64,000 nt of DNA from Seonamhaeicola sediminis (GTDB taxonomy: Bacteria > Bacteroidota > Bacteroidia > Flavobacteriales > Flavobacteriaceae). This document shows, piece after piece, positions 10,188-19,026 of this stretch. How positions within the stretch are numbered: the first letter of the stretch is position 1; the number at the start of each line of letters is the position of its first letter. The position numbers were made by a program, and so were the translations under genes. The stretch spans positions 248,001 through 312,000 of the forward strand of contig NZ_SMZJ02000003.1 in NCBI RefSeq assembly GCF_004358095.2, written 5' to 3'. Below the pieces are notes generated by a model. The model was not told the DNA's origin. It did no database searches and saw only the letters and a program-made list of their open reading frames with translations.

Positions 10188-10339
10188 GTTATCTGTCCGC
10201 TAAGTCCCTGAGTTACTGATTTAATGAATACAATCAGCCACATAAATTCAGGAGAGGCGGTAGAACGTAGCACCTTCTTTACAAGTTAAAGGGTTGCCAA
10301 GGTTTCATTGGGTCTAATCCCTCTACCTTTCTTGATAAC
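10188..10339 (-). promoter_or_regulatory. SAM-I (S-box) riboswitch upstream of split metH
   Basis: On the minus strand the leader has the P1 pairing GTTATC/GATAAC (10334-10339 with 10188-10193), followed by AAGAAAGGTAGAGGG, GAAACCTTGGCAACC and AAGGTGCTA, which are the conserved SAM-I core blocks including the kink-turn and J3/4 region. The variable arm is long (about 70 nt). A 7-bp hairpin with a 4-nt loop (AAGATTC/GAATCTT, 10127-10144) lies between the aptamer and the ATG. It has no U-tract, so control may be translational or may use an undetected structure. High SAM is expected to lower expression of metH and metF. Confidence 0.92.
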
Positions 10340-10374
10340 ACTATTACGTTTATGAACTCACACCTATTGGCGCA

Positions 10375-10382
10375 CAAAAATA
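10375..10382 (-). promoter_or_regulatory. -7 promoter element of the riboswitch-metH operon
   Basis: Minus strand TATTTTTG matches TAnnTTTG. It ends 35 nt before the riboswitch P1 stem, so transcription would begin around 10368-10371, giving a short spacer before the aptamer. No exact TTG is seen 19 nt further upstream. The whole stretch 10106-10429 is non-coding apart from this leader. Confidence 0.5.
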
Positions 10383-10429
10383 ACGACTATATTTTTGTTT
10401 TGCACTATCATTTTTAAAAATTCACAAGC

Positions 10430-11320
10430 TTACTCAAACAATGTTGATGATAAGTATCGATCACCCCTATCACAAATAATAGCAACAACAACACCCTCAT
10501 TAATTGATTCAGCTACTTTTAGTGCACAAAACACAGATCCGCCACTACTCATCCCTGCAAAAACACCTACCTCTTTTGCTAAACGTTGGGTTGTTACTTT
10601 AGCATCTGCTTCGGTTACTTCAATAATCTTATCAACCTTACTTCTATCAAAGAATTTAGGAATGTATTCTTCTGGCCATTTTCTAATACCAGGTATCCTT
10701 GAATTATCATCAGGTTGTGCGCCTACTATAGTTATAGCCTTATTTTTTTCTTTTAAATATGTTGAAACCCCCATGATAGTACCTGTAGTTCCCATGGCAG
10801 ACACAAAATGTGTGATTTTTTCATTGGTATCTTTCCAAATCTCAGGTCCTGTGGTTTTATAGTGGGCTTTCCAATTATCATCGTTTCCAAATTGATTTAA
10901 CAACACGTATCCCTTTTCATCTCGTAATTTAAAAGCCAAATCTCGAGAGCCTTCAATACCAATATCAGCGGGTGTTAGAATCACTTCGGCTCCATAGGCA
11001 CGCATAGTTTTAACCCGTTCTTCAGTAGAGTTTTTAGGCATGATTAATACCATATTCACATCTAATAGATTTGCTATTAACGCTAAAGCAATGCCTGTAT
11101 TACCACTTGTGGCTTCTACTAAAGTGCCACCTTTTTTAACATCACCTCGCTTGAGTGCTTCATTTATCATATTAAAAGCAGGCCTATCTTTAACACTACC
11201 ACCAGGGTTATTACCCTCAAGTTTTAAAAATAATTTAACGCCATCTTTGGCTACTAATTGACTTGCATCAACCAAAGGTGTGTTGCCTATATAATCTAAA
11301 ACTGTTTTATCGTATACCAT
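10430..11320 (-). CDS. cysM: Cysteine synthase B (O-acetylserine thiol-lyase)
   Basis: PLP enzyme joining O-acetylserine with sulfide (or thiosulfate) to give cysteine. In 296 residues, the PLP lysine is Lys44 in GGSVKDRPA, the phosphate loop is TSGNTG (about 88-93), and the CysM-type signature RIPGIRKWPEEYIP follows. That signature separates CysM from CysK. Its start overlaps the end of the serine acetyltransferase gene by 14 bases, so the two enzymes, which often form the cysteine synthase complex, are co-translated. Downstream lies the metH leader. Confidence 0.93.
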   Translation of the reverse strand: MVYDKTVLDYIGNTPLVDASQLVAKDGVKLFLKLEGNNPGGSVKDRPAFNMINEALKRGDVKKGGTLVEATSGNTGIALALIANLLDVNMVLIMPKNSTEERVKTMRAYGAEVILTPADIGIEGSRDLAFKLRDEKGYVLLNQFGNDDNWKAHYKTTGPEIWKDTNEKITHFVSAMGTTGTIMGVSTYLKEKNKAITIVGAQPDDNSRIPGIRKWPEEYIPKFFDRSKVDKIIEVTEADAKVTTQRLAKEVGVFAGMSSGGSVFCALKVAESINEGVVVAIICDRGDRYLSSTLFE

Positions 11321-12047
11321 TCTTTTTGGGTCTAATTTTTATTTCGGTTTGATAGGTAACTAATGAATTTTCTGGAACTGATTGGGTTATCCAAACGTTT
11401 GCTCCAATAATACTGTTTTTACCGATTACTATATCACCTCCCAAAATGGTGGCATTAGCATAAATGCAAACTCCATCTTCAATTGTAGGGTGACGCTTTA
11501 CTTTCGCAAGATTTTTTGATACCGAAATACCTCCTAAAGTAACGCCTTGATATATTTTAACTTCCTTACCGATGATAGATGTCTCTCCAATTACAATTCC
11601 GGTACCATGATCAATATAAAATGAATCGCCTATTGTAGCTCCCGGATGAATATCAATACCTGTAATACCATGAATATATTCACTCATCATTCTTGGCAAA
11701 ATATATACACCTCTCTTATACAAGGCATTACTTAATCGATAAATTGAAATAGCATGAAATCCGGGATACGCCAAATAAATTTCTTCTAAACAATGTGATG
11801 CGGGGTCGTTTTTTTCAAAAGCTACAGCATCCAAATCAAGTTTTGTTCTAATTTCTGGTAAATCGGCTTTAAAACTTTCCCAAATATTTTCGGCATTATC
11901 AATTTTTAAAACCGACAGAATTTTAACAAAGGTATGTTGCAGAAATTCACTATGTTCTTCTTCTTGTTCACAATCAAACAAAGAATAAAACAATTTTTTA
12001 GTAAAGGTTTTAACTGTATCTTTTAAACAAACATTATAGCTTTTCAT
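11307..12047 (-). CDS. cysE: Serine O-acetyltransferase
   Basis: Makes O-acetylserine from serine and acetyl-CoA. In 246 residues there is an N-terminal helical region (about 1-110), then left-handed beta-helix hexapeptides starting at IHPGATIGDSFYIDHGTGIVI with the catalytic His of DHGTG, and GVTLGG. It resembles the EpsC/CysE type common in Bacteroidota. The following cysM overlaps by 14 bases. The gene is separated from the reductase genes by a 129-base gap with a strong hairpin, so it may have its own promoter; no clear TAnnTTTG was found there. Confidence 0.93.
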   Translation of the reverse strand: MKSYNVCLKDTVKTFTKKLFYSLFDCEQEEEHSEFLQHTFVKILSVLKIDNAENIWESFKADLPEIRTKLDLDAVAFEKNDPASHCLEEIYLAYPGFHAISIYRLSNALYKRGVYILPRMMSEYIHGITGIDIHPGATIGDSFYIDHGTGIVIGETSIIGKEVKIYQGVTLGGISVSKNLAKVKRHPTIEDGVCIYANATILGGDIVIGKNSIIGANVWITQSVPENSLVTYQTEIKIRPKKNGIR

Positions 12048-12121
12048 AAGTTACCTCTTTAGTCTTTTACTTGATAAAAATAAAATTAAAACCTGAATAA
12101 TCTAGCGATATTAAACATTAA

Positions 12122-12153
12122 ATCCCGCGTGTTCAAAAGAAACCTCGCGGGAT
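12122..12153 (-). terminator. Probable terminator after the FNR-like gene
   Basis: An 8-bp perfect GC-rich stem (ATCCCGCG/CGCGGGAT) with a 16-nt loop lies 24 bases after the stop of the reductase gene, followed on the minus strand by TTTAATGTTT. It would end the cysH-to-FNR transcript before cysE. The T-run is interrupted, so efficiency is uncertain. Confidence 0.6.
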
Positions 12154-12176
12154 AGTTCTTTATTAAAATCTACCAT

Positions 12177-13232
12177 TTAATTTATAGCCTGCACAACCGC
12201 TTTTGGTGCTTCTTTTCTTGTACCATCAAATCCATCAATCCCACTTACCGTTGTATACTTCAAAACAAACTTCTTACCAGGATTAATGATTTTATATGCT
12301 GCTTGACACATTATGGTTGCTTCATGAAACCCACATAGGATTAGCTTTAGTTTACCTGGATAGTAATTACCATCACCAATGGCGAATATACCGGGAATGT
12401 TGGTTTGATAATCTAATGCATTATTTACTTTAATAGCATTTTTCTCAATTTCCAGACCCCAGTTAGCTATAGGCCCTAATTTGGGTGATAAACCAAAAAG
12501 AGGAATAAAATGATCTGTTTCAACAACTACTGGTGTCTCTCCATTTTTAGTAATCTCTATGGCTTCAACTTTTCCATTACCCAAGATATTAGTTACTTCT
12601 GCCGGAGTAATAAGATTAATTTTGCCCTCATTTTTTAATTCTTGAACTTTTTCAACAGAATCTAAATGTCCTCTAAACTCATTACGCCTGTGTACAAGTG
12701 TTACACTTTTAGCTACATCTGATAAATAGATAGACCAATCTAGAGCAGAGTCTCCACCACCTGCAATTACAACGTTTTTACCGCGGTAGATTTCTGGTTC
12801 TTTAATCATATACTCAACGCCTTTATCTTCATAATCAAGTAGATTTTCTATTTGAGGTTTTCTAGGTTCAAAACTTCCCAAACCACTTGCTATGGCTACA
12901 ACAGGAGCTTGATGCTTTGTTCCTTTATTGGTAGTTACAATAAACGACCCGTCCTCTTGTTTTTCTATAGTTTCTGCACGCTCGCCTAAGGTAAAACCGG
13001 GTTCAAACTGCTTTCCTTGTTCTAATAAATTTTTAGTTAAATCTCCTGCTAAAATTTCAGGAAATCCAGGGATATCATAAATAGGCTTTTTTGGGTACAG
13101 CTCAGAGCATTGACCTCCTGGTTGAGGTAATGCATCAATTAAGTGACACTTTAGTTTTAACAATCCAGCTTCAAAAACCGTAAATAGCCCTGTGGGGCCA
13201 GCGCCTATAATAAGTATGTCCGTCTTAATCAT
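12177..13232 (-). CDS. Thioredoxin-reductase-like ferredoxin/flavodoxin-NADP+ reductase
   Basis: A 351-residue FAD/NAD(P) oxidoreductase. The FAD-binding IIGAGPTGLF is at residues 7-16, followed by PQPGGQCSELYPKKPIYDIPGFP. The NADPH motif is VVIAGGGDSALDW around residue 150, and the C-terminal FAD segment is GIFAIGDG. The CxxC redox pair of thioredoxin reductase is absent, which fits the TrxR-like ferredoxin-NADP reductases. The gene overlaps the siroheme gene by 8 bases and is the last in the sulfite reductase run, so its likely job is to reduce the ferredoxin that feeds sulfite reductase. Confidence 0.88.
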   Translation of the reverse strand: MIKTDILIIGAGPTGLFTVFEAGLLKLKCHLIDALPQPGGQCSELYPKKPIYDIPGFPEILAGDLTKNLLEQGKQFEPGFTLGERAETIEKQEDGSFIVTTNKGTKHQAPVVAIASGLGSFEPRKPQIENLLDYEDKGVEYMIKEPEIYRGKNVVIAGGGDSALDWSIYLSDVAKSVTLVHRRNEFRGHLDSVEKVQELKNEGKINLITPAEVTNILGNGKVEAIEITKNGETPVVVETDHFIPLFGLSPKLGPIANWGLEIEKNAIKVNNALDYQTNIPGIFAIGDGNYYPGKLKLILCGFHEATIMCQAAYKIINPGKKFVLKYTTVSGIDGFDGTRKEAPKAVVQAIN

Positions 13233-13815
13233 TTTGTTTTCTTTTTTCTATTAATTTTTTTGTGACTTCGTTGAGTGTTTCCACCTTTTCCTCAAAATCA
13301 CCTTTTAGTGTTTTCCTGTATTCGTTTAAATTTTTAACTAAATCATCAACATTTTCCGGAATGACCTCCTCAAAAAACTGTCTTAATCGTTTAGCTGTTG
13401 TTGGTGATTTTCCGTTGGTACTAATAGCTACTTTTACATTACCCTTTGTAACAATACCTCCCATATAGAAATCGCATAGCGGTGGATTATCTGCTACATT
13501 TACCAAAATGCTTCTTCTTCTACAATGTTTATAAATCTGCTTGTTCACTTTAGGCTTATCAGTGGTTACTACAACAATATGCCTGTTTTTTAAAAATCGT
13601 TTTTTATATTTTGATTTTACAAGGGTAACATCTCCTTTTTTAGCTAAGGCAATAGTTCCTTCTCTAAACATTGGAGCCACCATAGTGACCTGTGCATCTG
13701 GACTGGATTTTAACAAAAAAGTAAGTTTTTCCTCTGCAACAAAACCCCCTCCAACAATTAGGATATTTAGTTGTTTTACCTTGAGAAAAATAGGGTAGAG
13801 GTTATTACGTTCCAT
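13225..13815 (-). CDS. Precorrin-2 dehydrogenase/sirohydrochlorin ferrochelatase
   Basis: A 196-residue protein equal to the N-terminal part of CysG (Met8p-like). It oxidises precorrin-2 with NAD+ and inserts Fe2+ to complete siroheme. Signatures are ILIVGGGFVAEEK (NAD-binding), the middle segment NVADNPPLCDFYMGGIV and ISTNGKSPTTAKRLR. The methyltransferase half of CysG is the separate neighbouring gene 9 bases upstream. It serves the siroheme of the adjacent sulfite reductase. Confidence 0.93.
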   Translation of the reverse strand: MERNNLYPIFLKVKQLNILIVGGGFVAEEKLTFLLKSSPDAQVTMVAPMFREGTIALAKKGDVTLVKSKYKKRFLKNRHIVVVTTDKPKVNKQIYKHCRRRSILVNVADNPPLCDFYMGGIVTKGNVKVAISTNGKSPTTAKRLRQFFEEVIPENVDDLVKNLNEYRKTLKGDFEEKVETLNEVTKKLIEKRKQND

Positions 13816-13824
13816 AGTGGCAAC

Positions 13825-14589
13825 TTAAATTTGCTCTTTAACACTTTTTATAACAGAAGACAATTGAACTCGCTTTTCCACAACCTCACCAATAACAATT
13901 ATAGCTGGAGAGGATAACTGCTTTTCAGAGACCACTCTTTCAATGGTAGCAATTGTTCCAACCCCTATTTTTTCGTTATCTGTGGTTCCGTTTTGTATAA
14001 TGGCAACAGGTGTATCTTGTTTGTTTTCATGAGAAAATGTCTTTACAATCTCACCAAGTTTATGCATTCCCATTAAAATGACTACTGTGGCTGTAGATTT
14101 TGCCGCTAACAATACATCGCTGGATAACTGATGGTTTTTTGTGGTTCCTGTGATTACCCAAAAACTTTCTGATGCACCACGCCTTGTTAAGGGTATCCCC
14201 TGGTAAGCAGGCACCCCTATAACCGATGAAATCCCTGGTACAACAGCGGTTTCTAATCCAAATCCTTTTACATAATCAATCTCTTCAGCACCTCTTCCAA
14301 AAATGAACGGATCTCCTCCTTTAAGTCTAACTACATGCCCTTTCTCATGTGCTTTAGTAACAATCAATTCATTTATTTGCTCTTGCTGAAATGCATAACA
14401 CCCCTTGCGCTTACCTACAAATATACGCTCCGTATCATCTGAAGCATAATTGAGTAAACTTTCATTTATAAGAGCATCATAAAGGATAACGTTAGCAGAT
14501 TTAATAGCATTGATAGCTTTGAGGGTAATTAAATCTTCGTCTCCGGGACCTGCTCCTACTACTGTTAATTTTGGGGGTATGCTACTCAT
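13825..14589 (-). CDS. cobA: Uroporphyrinogen-III C-methyltransferase (SUMT)
   Basis: Uses two SAM molecules to turn uroporphyrinogen III into precorrin-2, the first step to siroheme. The 254-residue length is typical. Motifs are VVGAGPGDEDLITLKA near the N-terminus, RLKGGDPFIFGRGAEE around residue 84, and VVPGISSVIGVPAYQGIPLTHR-like sequence (here ending LTRR) after it. It starts 12 bases after the sulfite reductase stop and precedes the dehydrogenase by 9 bases, forming a siroheme module within the operon. Confidence 0.95.
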   Translation of the reverse strand: MSSIPPKLTVVGAGPGDEDLITLKAINAIKSANVILYDALINESLLNYASDDTERIFVGKRKGCYAFQQEQINELIVTKAHEKGHVVRLKGGDPFIFGRGAEEIDYVKGFGLETAVVPGISSVIGVPAYQGIPLTRRGASESFWVITGTTKNHQLSSDVLLAAKSTATVVILMGMHKLGEIVKTFSHENKQDTPVAIIQNGTTDNEKIGVGTIATIERVVSEKQLSSPAIIVIGEVVEKRVQLSSVIKSVKEQI

Positions 14590-14601
14590 TTGTTTCTCTC
14601 T

Positions 14602-16710
14602 TTAAACGGCTTCTTTTTGAACAGTTCCTAATTCAGCTTCTCTGTAAGCCCTTACTTTAGACAAGAAATCTGCAGCATTTTCTATGTACTTTGAAGTAAA
14701 CTCCTGTGAAGGTGCAAATTTATTGATTTGATAAACTATTTCAGTAAAAGAACCGCCTAAACTTATTTTTTGGCTTTCAATAAACAATTCATCAAACTGC
14801 TTGATAATACCAGCATGTGTATTGGTCTTTTTATTTTCAGCTGTCAATAAAGCTTTAGCTGTATTCACCATAGAACTATACGCATGATAGATAGCTCCAG
14901 AATACACACCATTACCAACAGATTCTTTAGCATTTTCTATTTTTTCTTCACTTTCAAGAAACAATGTTGCCACTAAATCAATCACAACACCGGCACATTC
15001 ACCAACACCAATTTCTTTTACATACTTCTCTTCATTCCCCCAATCAATAAAATCAGCTTCAGTTAAATTGCTAACATCTTGTAAATCTTGAAGAAGTTCA
15101 TAAAAGTACCTTTCACCATGTTCTTTATAATAGTCTACAAAAGGTTTACCTTTAGCATTGGCCTGATAGTCATTTAATATTCTTCTTAAAGCTTCAGGAC
15201 CTCTTTTACTAGGGACCTTTACTACTTTATCTGCAAACACACCATTTCCATCACCTAGGTTACCTCCACCTAACAATACCTGTAAAGCTGGGGCTACTAA
15301 TTTGTCTGGTGTACGAACAGACATTCCTTGAAAACCAATGTTTGCCATATTGTGTTGCCCACAGGCATTCATACAACCACTAATTTTAATAACCAAATCG
15401 TTGTTATTTAAGTATTGTGGGTATTCGGTTTTAATTGTACGTTCCAATTCTGCTGCTATTCCCGTACTGCTAGCAATACCCAAGTTACAAGTATCTGTAC
15501 CTGGACACGCCGTAATATCAACCGCTTTATTATAACCCACTTCCACAAAGCCTAACTTCTCTAATTCAGTATAGAAAAATGGCACCAAATCCTCCTTTAC
15601 AAAAGGAATCAAAATATTTTGACGCAGTGACAAACGAATTTCTCCAGCAGCATAGTTTTCAACTAAATCTGCTAGCAATCTAGCTTTATCGGTATAAAAA
15701 TCGCCTAACAATACTTTAACACCTATAGCGACGTAACCATCTTGCTTTTGAGGAACTAAGTTGGTTGCCTTCCAAGTTTCAAAAGCTGTCTGATCTTTAA
15801 TTTCAACCTCAGGAATTTCAGAAACTTCAACAGGAACAGATGCTCTGTAATCATGAGCATTAATTGGCACAGACTTTAACTCTATAGCTTGTTGTTCAGC
15901 ATCAACTAATTCTTTAAAAGCCTCTAAACCAATATCTTTTATTAAGAATTTCATACGAGCCTTGGCACGACTTTTACGTTCACCATGACGATCAAAAATT
16001 CTTAAAACACCTTCCATGATTGGAATAATTTTATCGGTTTCAACAAACTCATAAAGCACATCTGCTTCACGTGGTTGAGAACCTAATCCACCACCAATCA
16101 TCACTTTAAATCCGCGTACTCCATTATTAATTTTTGCAATGAAACCTAAATCATGCATATAGGATAACCCAGTATCTTCATCAGAAGATGAGAACGATAC
16201 TTTAAATTTACGTCCCATTTCCTGACAAATAGGGTTACGTAAAAAGAATTTATATAAAGCATCTGCATAAGGTGACACATCAAAAGGCTCATTGGGGTCA
16301 ATTCCAGCCGTCTCACTTGCGGTTACATTACGTACTGTGTTTCCACAAGCTTCTCTTAATGTAACATCATCTTTTTCTAACTCTGCCCAAAGTTCTGGTG
16401 TTCTATTTAAATCTACATAGTGAATTTGAATATCCTGACGTGTAGTAATATGCAAGCGTCCTTTTGAGTATTCATCAGACACATCTGAAATTCTGTGTAG
16501 TTGATTACTCTTAACCTTACCATAAGGTAACTTGATACGAATCATCTGAACCCCCTCCTGTCTTTGTCCATAAACACCACGTGCTAAACGAAGGCTTCTA
16601 AATTTTTCTTCATCAATTTTGCCATTATGAAAAAGTTCAATTTTATTTGCTAATTCAATAATATCCTTTTCAACAATTGGATTTTCTATTTCTGTTCTAA
16701 AACTTTGCAT
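14602..16710 (-). CDS. Siroheme sulfite (nitrite/sulfite family) reductase with C-terminal HEPN-like domain
   Basis: A 702-residue assimilatory reductase that should convert sulfite to sulfide with six electrons. Two NIR/SIR ferredoxin-like and catalytic repeats span about 1-560. The 4Fe-4S/siroheme cysteines are seen in TACPGTDTCNLG and ISGCMNACGQHN. It lacks the flavoprotein partner of the CysIJ type, so it is ferredoxin-dependent, in line with the FNR gene downstream. After residue 570 come about 130 extra helical residues (VGNGVYSGAIYHAYSSMVNTAKAL, THAGIIKQFDELF) that look like a HEPN fold. This domain is not needed for the chemistry and is unexplained. A role on nitrite cannot be excluded, but the operon context favours sulfite. 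Confidence 0.92.
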   Translation of the reverse strand: MQSFRTEIENPIVEKDIIELANKIELFHNGKIDEEKFRSLRLARGVYGQRQEGVQMIRIKLPYGKVKSNQLHRISDVSDEYSKGRLHITTRQDIQIHYVDLNRTPELWAELEKDDVTLREACGNTVRNVTASETAGIDPNEPFDVSPYADALYKFFLRNPICQEMGRKFKVSFSSSDEDTGLSYMHDLGFIAKINNGVRGFKVMIGGGLGSQPREADVLYEFVETDKIIPIMEGVLRIFDRHGERKSRAKARMKFLIKDIGLEAFKELVDAEQQAIELKSVPINAHDYRASVPVEVSEIPEVEIKDQTAFETWKATNLVPQKQDGYVAIGVKVLLGDFYTDKARLLADLVENYAAGEIRLSLRQNILIPFVKEDLVPFFYTELEKLGFVEVGYNKAVDITACPGTDTCNLGIASSTGIAAELERTIKTEYPQYLNNNDLVIKISGCMNACGQHNMANIGFQGMSVRTPDKLVAPALQVLLGGGNLGDGNGVFADKVVKVPSKRGPEALRRILNDYQANAKGKPFVDYYKEHGERYFYELLQDLQDVSNLTEADFIDWGNEEKYVKEIGVGECAGVVIDLVATLFLESEEKIENAKESVGNGVYSGAIYHAYSSMVNTAKALLTAENKKTNTHAGIIKQFDELFIESQKISLGGSFTEIVYQINKFAPSQEFTSKYIENAADFLSKVRAYREAELGTVQKEAV

Positions 16711-16721
16711 GACTCCCTTTT

Positions 16722-16798
16722 CTCCCCTTTCGGAAAGTCTTTTTTAGTGTTTCTCGTTTCTCTTTTTTCCGTTTCTTTTAGGTCTTTACGGTAGACCT
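16722..16798 (-). promoter_or_regulatory. Two hairpins in the cysN-sulfite reductase gap
   Basis: On the minus strand, AGGTCT/AGACCT (16780-16798) lies just after the cysN stop. A second hairpin, CTTTCC-GAAA-GGGGAG (16722-16737, with a GNRA-type loop and two G-T pairs), sits 12 bases before the sulfite reductase ATG and holds purine-rich, Shine-Dalgarno-like sequence in its 3' arm. They may tune processing or translation of the reductase. This is a structural observation only. Confidence 0.3.
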
Positions 16799-16802
16799 TT
16801 AT

Positions 16803-18050
16803 TTATTGAATAAATCCAGCTCCAACCGTATTATTTGATTGTGAGTCGATGATTATAAACGACCCATTGGTACGGTGATTTTTAAACTTATCATAATAAA
16901 TAGGCTTATTAAGCTTAAAGCTTACTTGAGCAATATCGTTCATTCCTAAACCGCTCACCTCTTCTTCAATTCCAGAATAATCAGGATGAATTTTATGATG
17001 AATGTTATCTACTTTGGCCAATACCTTGTTAATACCATGTTGTACAATATATTTAGCACCAGGTGTTAACTGTTTTGAATCCATCCAACATACGTTAGCA
17101 GTAAATTGTTTTTCTATGGTTGGTAAATCATTCTCCTTTACTATCATATCACCTCTACTTACATTAACATCATCTTCTAGAGTAATAGTAACCGAGGAAC
17201 GTCTTGAAGCAGTTTCATATTTTTCATCATAGAAATAAATCTCCTTAATCTTAGACTTTGTTAGAGATGGCAATACCACAACCTCATCTCCAACACTTAA
17301 GTTACCGCCATAAACTTTCCCAGCGTACCCTCTAAAATCATGATATTCATCAGTCTTTGGGCGAATAACATATTGCACAGGAAAACGTGGTGTACCCACA
17401 TTAAAAATATCGGCTTTATCAAGTTTTTCTAAGTGATCCAACAACGTTTCTCCCTTATACCAAGGCATATTTTTTGAAGGATTAACAACATTATCACCTT
17501 TTAAAGCACTTACCGGAATAAATGAAATAGATTGATCTTGATAATCTCTCTTACTCATTAAATCCTCAAAATCGGCTTTAATTTTATTGTAAACATCTTC
17601 AGAATAATCAACTAAGTCCATCTTATTAATAGCCACTACAACGTCTTTAATACGCAATAGGTTATTAATAAAGAAGTGGCGATTGGTTTGCTCTATTACA
17701 CCCTTTCTAGCATCAATTAAAATAATTGATGCCTGTGATGTTGAAGCTCCTGTTACCATGTTTCTGGTATATTCTACATGACCAGGAGTATCAGCAATAA
17801 TATAACTCTTCTTAGATGTTGAAAAATAAATATGAGCTACATCAATTGTAATACCTTGTTCTCTTTCGGCAACCAAACCATCTGTTGCTAATGAAAAGTC
17901 TAAATAATCATAACCGCGTTGTTTGCTTGTTTTTTCTATAGCTTCCAATTTATCGGTTGTCAATGATTTTGTGTCGTAAAGAATACGACCAATCAATGTA
18001 CTTTTACCGTCATCTACACTTCCTGCTGTTGCTATTTTTAATACTTCCAT
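16803..18050 (-). CDS. cysN: Sulfate adenylyltransferase subunit 1 (GTPase)
   Basis: GTPase subunit that drives adenylylation of sulfate by CysD, giving APS. In 415 residues the G1 loop is GSVDDGKSTLIGR (10-22), G3 is DTPGHVEYTRNM and G4 is NKMD, followed by two EF-Tu-like beta-barrel domains. It has no CysC (APS kinase) extension, unlike NodQ/CysNC proteins. It lies 58 bases after cysD. Confidence 0.96.
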   Translation of the reverse strand: MEVLKIATAGSVDDGKSTLIGRILYDTKSLTTDKLEAIEKTSKQRGYDYLDFSLATDGLVAEREQGITIDVAHIYFSTSKKSYIIADTPGHVEYTRNMVTGASTSQASIILIDARKGVIEQTNRHFFINNLLRIKDVVVAINKMDLVDYSEDVYNKIKADFEDLMSKRDYQDQSISFIPVSALKGDNVVNPSKNMPWYKGETLLDHLEKLDKADIFNVGTPRFPVQYVIRPKTDEYHDFRGYAGKVYGGNLSVGDEVVVLPSLTKSKIKEIYFYDEKYETASRRSSVTITLEDDVNVSRGDMIVKENDLPTIEKQFTANVCWMDSKQLTPGAKYIVQHGINKVLAKVDNIHHKIHPDYSGIEEEVSGLGMNDIAQVSFKLNKPIYYDKFKNHRTNGSFIIIDSQSNNTVGAGFIQ

Positions 18051-18108
18051 CTTTATATTGTTGGCTTAAAGCCTATTTTTCGTTTGTAACTTTAACTAAT
18101 ATCTAATT

Positions 18109-19014
18109 TTAGAAATACCCTTGTTGTTTACGTTTTTCCATGGCTGCTTCTGAGCGCTTGTCATCAATACGCGCTCCACGTTCTGAAATTGAAGAATCTC
18201 TGATCTCCTCAACAACTTTAGAAATTGTAGCTGCTTCTGATAATACTGCTGCAGTACAACTCATATCTCCCACAGTTCTGAAACGTACCATTTCTTCAAT
18301 TATTTCTTCTTCTTCGTCTCTATAAACCACATCATCTTCTGCAGACCAAATCAATCCATCTCTCAAGAATACTTTACGTTTATGAGCAAAATAAATGGAT
18401 GGGATTTCGATATTTTCTTTTTCTATGTAAGACCAAACATCTAACTCTGTCCAGTTTGATATTGGAAATACACGAACATTTTGTCCTAAATCTATTTCTC
18501 CATTCAACATATCAAACAATTCTGGCCTTTGGTTTTTCTCATCCCATTGACCAAAATCATCACGAACCGAGAAAATACGTTCTTTAGCTCTTGCTTTTTC
18601 TTCATCGCGACGTGCACCACCAATACAAGCATCAAACTTAAACTCTTCAATAGCATCCAAAAGCGTTGTGGTTTGCAACATATTTCTACTTGCGTAACGT
18701 CCAGACTCCTCCTTTACTTTTCCCTGATCTATAGAATCCTGTACATTACGTACAATTAATTCTAAACCAAGTTCTTCAACCAATCTATCTCTAAATTCAA
18801 TAGTTTCTGGGAAATTATGCCCTGTATCAATATGCATTAATGGAAACGGAATTTTAGCTGGGTAAAACGCTTTTTGTGCCAACCTTACCAGAGTAATGGA
18901 GTCTTTACCTCCAGAAAATAACAATACTGGTTTTTCAAACTGTGCGGCTACCTCTCTAATTATATAGATGGCTTCATTTTCTAACGCATTAATGTATGAC
19001 GTATCTTTCTTCAT
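18109..19014 (-). CDS. cysD: Sulfate adenylyltransferase subunit 2
   Basis: Catalytic subunit forming APS from sulfate and ATP. The 301-residue length is normal. The ATP-pyrophosphatase PP-loop is LFSGGKDSI (about residues 32-40). Further family motifs are HIDTGHNFPETIEFRD, GGARRDEEKARAKERI and the C-terminal ERGARIDDKRSEAAMEKRKQQGYF type ending. It starts 12 bases after cysH. Confidence 0.97.
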   Translation of the reverse strand: MKKDTSYINALENEAIYIIREVAAQFEKPVLLFSGGKDSITLVRLAQKAFYPAKIPFPLMHIDTGHNFPETIEFRDRLVEELGLELIVRNVQDSIDQGKVKEESGRYASRNMLQTTTLLDAIEEFKFDACIGGARRDEEKARAKERIFSVRDDFGQWDEKNQRPELFDMLNGEIDLGQNVRVFPISNWTELDVWSYIEKENIEIPSIYFAHKRKVFLRDGLIWSAEDDVVYRDEEEEIIEEMVRFRTVGDMSCTAAVLSEAATISKVVEEIRDSSISERGARIDDKRSEAAMEKRKQQGYF

Positions 19015-19026
19015 AATCTTATTTAT

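Noticed and set aside
10395-10862. A 155-codon frame on the plus strand
   Set aside because: It is antisense to cysM, which has full family motifs over the same bases, and its translation shows no family features.
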